From Flavobacterium sp. (GTDB lineage Bacteria; Bacteroidota; Bacteroidia; Flavobacteriales; Flavobacteriaceae), in contig JADBYA010000023.1 in the NCBI GenBank assembly GCA_020403245.1, positions 78,249 to 142,248 on the forward strand: a stretch of 64,000 nucleotides of DNA, read 5' to 3'. Positions 54,199-61,131 of this stretch are shown in pieces. A program made the translations under genes and the position numbers. Within the stretch, counting starts at the first letter, position 1. The number at the start of each line of letters is the position of its first letter. The notes under the pieces were generated by a model, which was not told the origin of the DNA, made no database searches, and saw nothing but the letters and a program-made list of their open reading frames with translations.

Positions 54199-54227
54199 TT
54201 GTATATTTCTAAAATAGATTATTTTTG
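54199..54227 (+). promoter_or_regulatory. Bacteroidota promoter of the thioredoxin-like gene
   Basis: TTG at 54199-54201, an 18-base spacer, TATTTTTG at 54220-54227; the leader would be about 31 bases. It fits the consensus fully. Confidence 0.65.
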
Positions 54228-54261
54228 ATTTTTTGAAAAACTATTAAAAAATAAATTGTTT

Positions 54262-55773
54262 ATGAAGAAAATACTAATTGCTTTAGTTCTTTGTTTCGTT
54301 TCATTTCATACCATGGCCCAATCGGGTTATGAAATCACCATCAATTTAAAAAATTGTAATGATAGTCTAGCTTATCTTACCTATTATCGTTTTGATAAAA
54401 CGTTAATTAAAGACACTTGTACCACCATTAAAAATGGAAAAATAGTTTTTAAAGGCAAAGAAAAACTAGATAAAGGAATTTATTCATTGGTAAGCCAACA
54501 GAAAGCAATTCTCTTCGATTTCTTTATTGATGATGATACTCAAAAACTCGAATTATCAACCGAACTAGGAGTTAACATTACCAAAGAACTGAAAGCAATT
54601 AACTCCAAAAGAGAAAATGATTTTTTTTCATATCTTAATTATATAGCACAGCAAAACAAGGATTTTTTAGATTTAAAACAAAAAACGGTAGTAAAAAATA
54701 AAAAAGATACCCTTGCACTTGTTGAAAAACAAAATGAATTCGAAAGACGTATAATGGATTATGAAGAAGATTTTATTAACAGAAACAAAGGTTCTCTCAT
54801 TGCCGATGTGTTAAATTTAAAAACTGAAAAGGTTTTGAAAAACGTGCCTAAAGCTTCAAATGGCAGACCCGATAGTTTAATGGTTTACAACTATTACAAA
54901 ACACATTATTGGGATAATGTTGATTTTAAAGATGATGCTATCATGAGAAATCCTTTCTTTTCCAATAAGTTAAATAAGTATTTTGACAAAGTAGTAGTTA
55001 AGCATCCAGACTCTATCTGTGTGGAAATAGATCGATTGATGGCCAAAACAGTTCAAGGAAGTTTACTCTACAAATTGATGTTGGCTCACTTTACCTATAC
55101 TTATGAAACCTCCAAAATTATGAGTTTTGATAAAGTATTTGTTCACATCTCCGACAAATATTTTAAAACCGGCAAAGCCAATGGTATTTATGATAACGAA
55201 GAGGTCGTACAAAAAATTATTAAACGTGCTGATAAACTTAAACCACTATTGGTTGGCGCAACTGCTCAAGATTTATTCATGATTAAGGCAGAAGACTTTA
55301 GCAAAATGAAAGCAATGGGTTTTGAAAACGCAAAGAATAGCGAAGAAATGACCAAGGTTTTTTATGCCAACGTGAATGAAGTTAATAAATTGTGGGTAAA
55401 GCTAAGCGATGTCAAAGCAGATTATACCATTCTCGTTTTTTGGGATGTGGATTGTGGTCATTGTCAAAAAGAAATTCCAAAACTTTTGGATGCTTATAAC
55501 GAATTGCTAAAAGAGAAAGTAAATGTAAAAGTCTTCAGTGTATACATGCAACATGAAGGTGAAAAATATCTAAAATACATTGCAGAACATAAACTTCCTT
55601 GGATAAACGTTTATGATGGTGCGCATTACAACAATTCCATCGAAAAATATGACGTCTATTCTACTCCAGTAATTTATATTTTAGATAAAAATAAAGTGAT
55701 TAAAGCCAAACGTATTGACGCGGATAAAGTTACCACAATTATAAAAGCAATTGAAACCGAAACCAAAAAGTAA
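54262..55773 (+). CDS. secreted thioredoxin-like (TlpA/ResA-type) protein
   Basis: A 503-residue exported protein with a signal peptide (MKKILIALVLCFVSFHTMAQ). The N-terminal 100 residues form a DUF4369-like beta domain, then comes a long helical middle (about 120-350, DUF5106-like) and a C-terminal thioredoxin fold with the active site DVDCGHCQKEIPKLL (CGHC) near residue 395, and the cis-proline VYSTPVIYILD. Such multi-domain proteins are envelope thiol-disulfide oxidoreductases in Bacteroidota. The ORF track starts at a TTG two codons earlier; the ATG at 54262 is preferred. It is single, with its own promoter. Confidence 0.87.
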   Translation: MKKILIALVLCFVSFHTMAQSGYEITINLKNCNDSLAYLTYYRFDKTLIKDTCTTIKNGKIVFKGKEKLDKGIYSLVSQQKAILFDFFIDDDTQKLELSTELGVNITKELKAINSKRENDFFSYLNYIAQQNKDFLDLKQKTVVKNKKDTLALVEKQNEFERRIMDYEEDFINRNKGSLIADVLNLKTEKVLKNVPKASNGRPDSLMVYNYYKTHYWDNVDFKDDAIMRNPFFSNKLNKYFDKVVVKHPDSICVEIDRLMAKTVQGSLLYKLMLAHFTYTYETSKIMSFDKVFVHISDKYFKTGKANGIYDNEEVVQKIIKRADKLKPLLVGATAQDLFMIKAEDFSKMKAMGFENAKNSEEMTKVFYANVNEVNKLWVKLSDVKADYTILVFWDVDCGHCQKEIPKLLDAYNELLKEKVNVKVFSVYMQHEGEKYLKYIAEHKLPWINVYDGAHYNNSIEKYDVYSTPVIYILDKNKVIKAKRIDADKVTTIIKAIETETKK

Positions 55774-55774
55774 T

Positions 55775-56941
55775 TTACTCTTTTTTTGTTGTTTGAAACT
55801 TAGTTCGTTTACTGCCTTCATACATTTCATATTTTACTAATCGTGCTTCAATGCTTCCGTTGAAGAGTTTGATTTTTCGTGAAGGACGAAGCCCAACAAA
55901 CTTGAGTGCTTCTAAATTACCAGTAATAAACCAGGCATTGGTATTGGAATAGTTATTCTTTAATGTATCGCCTATTTCTCTATAAAAACGTTCCAATTCA
56001 ATATCCAATCGTTCTCCATAAGGTGGATTGAATACCATGTGCAATGGTCCAACAATTTCCTTTTTGGTATCAAAGAAATTAGCTTGTGAGATAGTTACGT
56101 ATTCATCAAGATTGGCATTTTGTATGTTGTCTTTGGCTTTCTGAACGGCACTTGGTGCTTTGTCGTAGCCAACGATAGTATGATGGAATTCTTTAGTGCG
56201 TTTCATTAATGCATCAATAATTTGGTCAAACAAATCGTTATCCCAATCGTTCCATTTTTCAAAAGCAAATTCTTTTCTATTAATATTGGCCGGAATGTTA
56301 CAAGCAATCATAGCGGCTTCCGCCAAAATAGTTCCTGAACCACACATTGGATCAAGAAAATCAGAACTTCCATCCCAACCCGAAAGCAATAACATTCCTG
56401 CTGCCAAAACTTCGTTAATTGGAGCAATATTCGTGGCAGTTCTATATCCTCTATGATGCAATGAAGCCCCAGAAGTATCCAATGCTACCGAAACTTGGTC
56501 TCTATCGATATGAATATTAATTCTTAAATCGGGGAAATCTTTATCAACACTTGGACGCTGTCCAGCTTTATCTCTGAATTGGTCAACAATTGCATCTTTG
56601 GCTTTTTGAGAAACAAATTGTGAGTGCTTAAAATTATCAGAGTGAATGGTAGTATCAATCACAAAAGACTGATTTGCATTCATATACTTTCTCCAATCAA
56701 TCCCTTGAATGCCTTTGTATAAATTCAAATCATTTGTAGCACGGAAATAATAAATTGGTTTTAGGATTTTCAGCGCTGTACGCAGGGACAAATTAGCTTT
56801 ATACATAAATCCTTTATCACCTTTGAAACTAACAGCACGCGTGCCAATTTCGACTTCTTGTGCGCCAAGTTGCTGCAATTCTTTACCTAATATTTCTTCA
56901 AAACCAAAAAAGGTTTTGGCTACCATTTTAAAATTCTCCAT
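55775..56941 (-). CDS. THUMP-domain RNA methyltransferase (RlmL/TrmN-like)
   Basis: A 388-residue enzyme that methylates RNA guanine N2, probably in 23S rRNA. An N-terminal ferredoxin-like/THUMP domain (about 1-160) leads to the SAM domain: DPMCGSGTILAEAAM and the catalytic FNPPYGERL. Length matches the short bacterial RlmL form without the RlmK half. The ORF track adds MYF upstream; the ATG at 56941 (MENFKMVAKTFFG) matches family starts. It ends 2 bases from the convergent thioredoxin-like gene, with no terminator visible. Confidence 0.9.
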   Translation of the reverse strand: MENFKMVAKTFFGFEEILGKELQQLGAQEVEIGTRAVSFKGDKGFMYKANLSLRTALKILKPIYYFRATNDLNLYKGIQGIDWRKYMNANQSFVIDTTIHSDNFKHSQFVSQKAKDAIVDQFRDKAGQRPSVDKDFPDLRINIHIDRDQVSVALDTSGASLHHRGYRTATNIAPINEVLAAGMLLLSGWDGSSDFLDPMCGSGTILAEAAMIACNIPANINRKEFAFEKWNDWDNDLFDQIIDALMKRTKEFHHTIVGYDKAPSAVQKAKDNIQNANLDEYVTISQANFFDTKKEIVGPLHMVFNPPYGERLDIELERFYREIGDTLKNNYSNTNAWFITGNLEALKFVGLRPSRKIKLFNGSIEARLVKYEMYEGSKRTKFQTTKKE

Positions 56942-56983
56942 AAAATACATTTTATCACCCTAAGAGAAGTCGGAGGGCCAATA

Positions 56984-57027
56984 TAAAATTCCAAATTTCA
57001 AAACATAAATTTCAAATTTCAAACTTG
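56984..57027. repeat. word array (AAATTTCAAA type)
   Basis: AAAATTCCAAATTTCAAAAC, AAATTTCAAATTTCAAAC variants between divergent genes, immediately before the promoter of the methyltransferase gene. Confidence 0.6.
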
Positions 57028-57058
57028 GATATTCTTCGGTAAAAATACATTAATTTTG
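57025..57058 (+). promoter_or_regulatory. Bacteroidota promoter of the SAM methyltransferase gene
   Basis: TTG at 57025-57027, a 23-base spacer (upper end of the usual range) and TAATTTTG at 57051-57058. Confidence 0.55.
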
Positions 57059-57087
57059 CGGTTGAAGAATTCATTAGAAAAGATTAA

Positions 57088-57849
57088 ATGTCAAAAATCT
57101 TAAATCAACAATCTCAAATCAACAATCTCAAATCAACTTGGTATGCCTCATGGTTTGACACACCATATTATCATATCCTTTACAAAGACAGAAACTATCG
57201 TGAAGCGCAAATCTTCATGGACAATCTTACCCATTATTTAAATTTACCCGAAAAAGCCAAAGTCCTTGATCTAGCTTGTGGAAAAGGCCGTCACTCCATT
57301 TATTTAAATCAATTAGGGTACAACGTTATTGGTGCTGATTTATCTGAAAATAGCATAGCAGAAGCCAATAAAAATGCTAATGAAACATTACATTTTGTGG
57401 TACACGATAAACGCGAACCCTTTCAAGAAAAGTTTGATGCTATTTTTAATCTGTTCACCAGTTTTGGCTACTTTGAAAAGGAGAAAGACAATATAAAAAC
57501 ACTCATAGCTATCAAAGATAGTCTTTCGGAATACGGTTTCGCTGTAATCGACTTTATGAATGTTTATACGGTTCTTGAAAATCTAATTCCAAATGAAATT
57601 AAAGAAGTTGATGGCATCACATTTCATATTAAACGCTACCTTTTAGATGGTTTTGTTACTAAAGAAATTGATTTTGAAACCGAAGGAAAAAAATTCCATT
57701 TTACCGAAAAAGTGAGAGCTTATACATTAGAAGATTTTCAATCGATGATGAATGAAGCTGGAATATATTTACTAGACACTTTTGGAGATTACAAGCTAAA
57801 GAAATTCCATAAGAATACGAGTGAAAGATTAATAATGATATTTAAGTAG
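57088..57849 (+). CDS. class I SAM-dependent methyltransferase
   Basis: A 253-residue methyltransferase of unknown substrate. Motif I is VLDLACGKGRHSIYLNQLG (about residue 60), motif II VIGADLSENSI, then FDAIFNLFTSFGYF. The segment TWYASWFDTPYYHILYKDRNYREAQIFMDNL is conserved in Bacteroidota homologs as I remember them. The first 15 or so codons (MSKILNQQSQINNLKS) are encoded by a short DNA repeat, AATCTCAAATCAAC in near-tandem, so the N-terminus is probably a repeat-derived addition. The downstream in-frame start is not obvious, so the long form is kept. Confidence 0.85.
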   Translation: MSKILNQQSQINNLKSTWYASWFDTPYYHILYKDRNYREAQIFMDNLTHYLNLPEKAKVLDLACGKGRHSIYLNQLGYNVIGADLSENSIAEANKNANETLHFVVHDKREPFQEKFDAIFNLFTSFGYFEKEKDNIKTLIAIKDSLSEYGFAVIDFMNVYTVLENLIPNEIKEVDGITFHIKRYLLDGFVTKEIDFETEGKKFHFTEKVRAYTLEDFQSMMNEAGIYLLDTFGDYKLKKFHKNTSERLIMIFK

Positions 57850-57935
57850 GAAGAGAGAAGATGGAACCTGCCTGCCGTCAGGCATGGGATGGAAGCTGGG
57901 AGAGGGATAATGGAAGATGGAAGAATTTCGTAAAT
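57850..57935. repeat. word array (GGAAGATGG type) with an embedded palindrome
   Basis: GGAAGAGAGAAGATGGAA, GGGATGGAAGCTGGGAGAGGG and GGAAGATGGAAG words flank CCTGCCTGCCGTCAGGCATGG (57867-57887), an imperfect copy of the palindrome at 20624-20645. The G-rich purine array is out of keeping with the AT-rich genome. Confidence 0.7.
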
Positions 57936-57967
57936 GAACTTTCAAACATAAAACTATAATTTTAAAA

Positions 57968-58636
57968 ATGAATTACATACTTCCTTTATTATCAGTTATT
58001 TTGGGCTATGCAATTGCATTGTTTATTAAACCAAAAAAGAAAAACAATCTCAAACTATTATTAGCATTCAGTGGTTCGTTTTTACTGTCTATAACGGTAA
58101 TGCATTTGTTGCCAGAAGTATATGAAAGTCATAATCTCTCCGTTGGAATTTTTATTATGCTTGGAATATTATTTCAAATTGTTTTAGAGTTTTTCTCCAA
58201 AGGCGCAGAACACGGTCACGTTCACGGACATGATAAAATGACACAAATGCCTTGGCTATTGTTTATTAGTTTGTGTATTCATGCTTTTTTAGAAGGTTTT
58301 CCAGTTGGGCATCATCACGATTTGGCATACGGAATTGCCATTCACCACTTACCCATTGCCATTATCCTAACGACCTTTTTTTTGAACGCTCAGTTGAATA
58401 AAACCGCTTTGTTTTTATTTATGGTTTCTTTTGCTATCATGACACCTTTAGGCACATTTATTTCTGACTATTTTCCTATTCTTAATCAATACTATACACA
58501 GATTACCGCTATCGTTATTGGAATTCTGTTTCATATTTCCTCTACCATAATCTTTGAAAGTAGCGAAGGTCACAAGTTTAATATTGCCAAAATTTCGGTT
58601 ATAATTTTAGGTATTTTATTGGCGTGTTATTTATAG
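57968..58636 (+). CDS. ZIP-family divalent metal transporter
   Basis: A 222-residue inner-membrane protein with about seven to eight hydrophobic helices. The ZIP metal-path motifs appear in helix 4, HAFLEGFPVG, and helix 5, YGIAIHHLPIAI. A His-rich cytoplasmic loop (EHGHVHGHDKM) between helices 3 and 4 is typical of zinc handling. Length is short, near the lower limit for the family, but the core is complete. Metal uptake of zinc or a related ion is likely. It is not obviously in an operon with its neighbours, though it shares their strand. Confidence 0.88.
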   Translation: MNYILPLLSVILGYAIALFIKPKKKNNLKLLLAFSGSFLLSITVMHLLPEVYESHNLSVGIFIMLGILFQIVLEFFSKGAEHGHVHGHDKMTQMPWLLFISLCIHAFLEGFPVGHHHDLAYGIAIHHLPIAIILTTFFLNAQLNKTALFLFMVSFAIMTPLGTFISDYFPILNQYYTQITAIVIGILFHISSTIIFESSEGHKFNIAKISVIILGILLACYL

Positions 58637-58762
58637 TTACGAAGACACAAAGTCACCAAGTTTATTACAATTAAATACTTTTTCATAAAATTATATTTCC
58701 TAAATTTGTGACATATCAAAAATCGCTTTGCGCCCTTTTGGCTCAGTAGCAAAATCAACTCA
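58637..58762. repeat. word-like spacer (ACACAAAGTCACC) plus promoter box
   Basis: AGACACAAAGTCACCAAG follows the ZIP stop codon, and CGCTTTGCGCCC and TTTTGGCTC words lie before murQ. TAAATTTG at 58701-58708 matches a promoter box for murQ, without a clear TTG. Confidence 0.45.
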
Positions 58763-59575
58763 ATGAACTTCACCAAAACCACCGAACAATCCTCACACTA
58801 CGAACATTTAGAACAAATGTCGGTATTTGATTTGTTAACCAATATCAATAACGAAGATAAAACCGTTCCGTTTGCTGTAGAAAAAGCATTGCCTCAAATT
58901 GAAACTTTGGTTAGTAAAATAGTTGAGAAAATGAAACTTGGTGGAAGATTATTTTATATTGGCGCTGGAACTTCAGGAAGATTAGGTATTGTAGATGCTT
59001 CGGAATGTCCGCCGACATTTGGTGTTTCATTTGATTTAGTCAATGGAATTATTGCTGGCGGTGACAAAGCCATTCGTCGTGCTGTTGAAAATGCCGAAGA
59101 CAATACAAAACAAGCTTGGATAGATTTACAAGAAAACAACATTACAGCAAATGATGTCGTGATTGGTATTGCCGCTTCAGGAACAACGCCTTATGTGATT
59201 GGTGGTATAGAAAAATGTAATAACAATAATATCATCACAGGTTGCATAACATGTAACGAAGGAAGTCCCTTAGCATCAACTGCTCAATTTCCTGTGGTTG
59301 TAGTAGTTGGCCCCGAATTCGTAACCGGAAGTTCGAGAATGAAAGCTGGGACAGCTCAAAAGTTGGTATTGAATATGATTTCGACTACAACGATGATTCA
59401 ACTCGGAAAAGTGAAAGGCAACAAAATGGTCGATATGCAATTGAGTAATGACAAACTTGTTGACCGTGGCATAAAAATGATAATGAGTGAAATTTCAGTT
59501 AACTATGAAGAAGCTGCTACTTTATTAAAAAAAAATGGAAGTGTTAGAAAAGCCGTTGATAATTACAACAAATAA
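58763..59575 (+). CDS. murQ: N-acetylmuramic acid 6-phosphate etherase
   Basis: A 270-residue SIS-domain enzyme that cleaves the lactyl ether of N-acetylmuramic acid 6-phosphate to give N-acetylglucosamine 6-phosphate, in peptidoglycan recycling. GAGTSGRLGIVDASECPPTFG is the family signature, with the active-site glutamate region near residue 80 and SGTTPYVIGGI in the SIS phosphate loop. It is slightly shorter than E. coli MurQ (about 298). No murP or anmK lies nearby, so the MurNAc source must come from elsewhere. The DUF6095 gene follows 5 bases later. Confidence 0.95.
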   Translation: MNFTKTTEQSSHYEHLEQMSVFDLLTNINNEDKTVPFAVEKALPQIETLVSKIVEKMKLGGRLFYIGAGTSGRLGIVDASECPPTFGVSFDLVNGIIAGGDKAIRRAVENAEDNTKQAWIDLQENNITANDVVIGIAASGTTPYVIGGIEKCNNNNIITGCITCNEGSPLASTAQFPVVVVVGPEFVTGSSRMKAGTAQKLVLNMISTTTMIQLGKVKGNKMVDMQLSNDKLVDRGIKMIMSEISVNYEEAATLLKKNGSVRKAVDNYNK

Positions 59576-59580
59576 TTAAA

Positions 59581-59808
59581 ATGTCCGCTAAAAAAGAACT
59601 GCTCAACAAAGGAATTAAATACATGTTATATGCATTACCATTAATGTTTATTGGGCCAAGTGTAATTTATAATGCGTTCATCAATAAGAAAAATGTGTGG
59701 CATTATTTGGTTTTAGCTGTTGGTGTTTTTCTGTGTTTTTTTGCAGTATATTTTTTATTTAAAGGAATAAAAAATGTAACTGACTCATTTTTTAATAATG
59801 AAAGATAG
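59581..59808 (+). CDS. DUF6095-like small membrane protein
   Basis: A 75-residue protein with two hydrophobic helices (YMLYALPLMFIGPSVIYNAF and YLVLAVGVFLCFFAVYFLF) and short charged ends. The KGIKYMLYALPLMFIGPSVIYNAFINK opening is recognisable as DUF6095. The gene starts 5 bases after murQ, so it is almost certainly translated from the same message. The function is unknown. Confidence 0.78.
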   Translation: MSAKKELLNKGIKYMLYALPLMFIGPSVIYNAFINKKNVWHYLVLAVGVFLCFFAVYFLFKGIKNVTDSFFNNER

Positions 59809-59831
59809 TACCTATTTAAAGAAATAAAATA

Positions 59832-60197
59832 ATGAAAACAACACTACTCCTACTTTTTATTTTCCTTATTTCATGTTCTGAAAAAGAAAGAAAATGCCAA
59901 GATTTCAAAACTGGAACTTTTGAATTTACGCAAGAAATTGAAGGCAAAAAACAAACGTCGACATTTATAAGAACTGAAAACTTGCAAATAGAAACATTTA
60001 ACGGAAAAACTGATTCGGCTTCTGTTCGCTGGGTAAACGATTGCGAATTTATATTGCAAAAACTACATCCGAAAACCATGAACGAACAAAAAGCTATTAG
60101 TATGACAATTTTGGCAACAGACAAGAATAGTTATACTTTTGAGTATTCATTTGTGGGAGATGCCATAAAACAACGTGGTATTGTAACAAAAAAATAA
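59832..60197 (+). CDS. small lipoprotein of unknown function
   Basis: A 121-residue lipoprotein with a lipobox (FIFLISCSEK, Cys about 15). The mature protein is beta-rich: TGTFEFTQEIEGKKQTSTFIRTENLQIETFNGKTDSASVRWVNDCEFILQKL. Two cysteines (in ERKCQ and NDCEF) could form a disulfide. Flavobacterial homologs carry misleading names such as topoisomerase IV, probably because of the nearby parC, so that label should not be used. It follows DUF6095 by 23 bases and may be in the same operon. Confidence 0.72.
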   Translation: MKTTLLLLFIFLISCSEKERKCQDFKTGTFEFTQEIEGKKQTSTFIRTENLQIETFNGKTDSASVRWVNDCEFILQKLHPKTMNEQKAISMTILATDKNSYTFEYSFVGDAIKQRGIVTKK

Positions 60198-60230
60198 TAA
60201 CTACTTTTAATCGCTAAACTCTACCCTATA

Positions 60231-61091
60231 ATGATGGAAATTTTATTTACACCAAATGCCTTAATTGCACTTCTTACACTTACTTTTTTAGAAATCATTC
60301 TCGGAATTGATAACATCGTTTTTTTATCTATAGTTTCAGGGAAATTAAAAGCTGAAGACCAACCCAAAGCGAGAAGAATTGGTTTATTACTGGCAATGCT
60401 ATTTAGAATAATATTATTGTTCGGAATTACTTGGGTTTTGAGTTTGCAGGACACCATTTTAAGTATTGAATGGGGATTTTTTGAAGCTCATATTACAGGA
60501 CAAAGTTTGATTATTTTTGGTGGAGGTTTATTTCTTTTGTATAAATCGGTGTCCGAAATTCACCATAAACTAGAAGGCGAAGAAGAAGGAACTAGAGGAA
60601 AAGCGAGTAATAGTTTATCACAAGCGATTGTTCAAATTGCCTTGTTAAATATTGTTTTCTCTTTTGATAGTATTCTGACTGCAGTAGGAATGGTTAGTAT
60701 GAAAGAACCTATCGCTGGAGGGTTTGGCTATGAAGGCGCTTTATTTATTATGATTTTATCGGTTGTCATTTCCATTGTAATCATGATGATTTTTGCCGGA
60801 CCAGTTTCAAAATTTGTCAATGAACATCCAACAATTCAAATTCTTGGTTTGTCATTTTTAATCTTAATTGGTGTAATGCTTTTAGCCGAAGGTTCCCATT
60901 TGGCTCATTTCCGTTTTGGTAATGATGTAGAAGTAACTAGTATTCCAAAAGGATATTTATATTTCTCTATTTTCTTCTCCTTGTTTGTAGAATTCTTGAA
61001 TTTGAGAATGAAGAAATCTAGAAATACTGTTAAATTACACAACAATCAAATTACCGATAAAAAATTAACAGATACTGATGTTACGAATTAA
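60231..61091 (+). CDS. TerC-family integral membrane protein
   Basis: A 286-residue protein with about seven hydrophobic helices. LEIILGIDNIVFLSIVSGKL near residue 20 is the TerC signature and SFDSILTAVGMV, about residue 145, the second acidic helix; both acidic residues are in place. TerC proteins (Alx, MeeF, tellurite-associated) are now linked to export of manganese or calcium and to metallation of exoenzymes. The C-terminal tail is short and basic. No tellurite genes lie nearby, so a metal role is more likely. Confidence 0.88.
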   Translation: MMEILFTPNALIALLTLTFLEIILGIDNIVFLSIVSGKLKAEDQPKARRIGLLLAMLFRIILLFGITWVLSLQDTILSIEWGFFEAHITGQSLIIFGGGLFLLYKSVSEIHHKLEGEEEGTRGKASNSLSQAIVQIALLNIVFSFDSILTAVGMVSMKEPIAGGFGYEGALFIMILSVVISIVIMMIFAGPVSKFVNEHPTIQILGLSFLILIGVMLLAEGSHLAHFRFGNDVEVTSIPKGYLYFSIFFSLFVEFLNLRMKKSRNTVKLHNNQITDKKLTDTDVTN

Positions 61092-61098
61092 ATAGTTT

Positions 61099-61130
61099 TA
61101 AAAAATCCCGTTTAAAAGCGGGATTTTTTA
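61099..61130. terminator. bidirectional terminator between TerC and parC
   Basis: AAAAAATCCCG and CGGGATTTTTT arms around TTTAAAAG; poly-A and poly-T flanks on each side. Confidence 0.88.
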
Positions 61131-61131
61131 T

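Noticed and set aside
59832-60197. Naming the small lipoprotein a topoisomerase IV component because of nearby parC
   Set aside because: It has a lipobox and no nucleic-acid motif; the name would come only from its neighbour.
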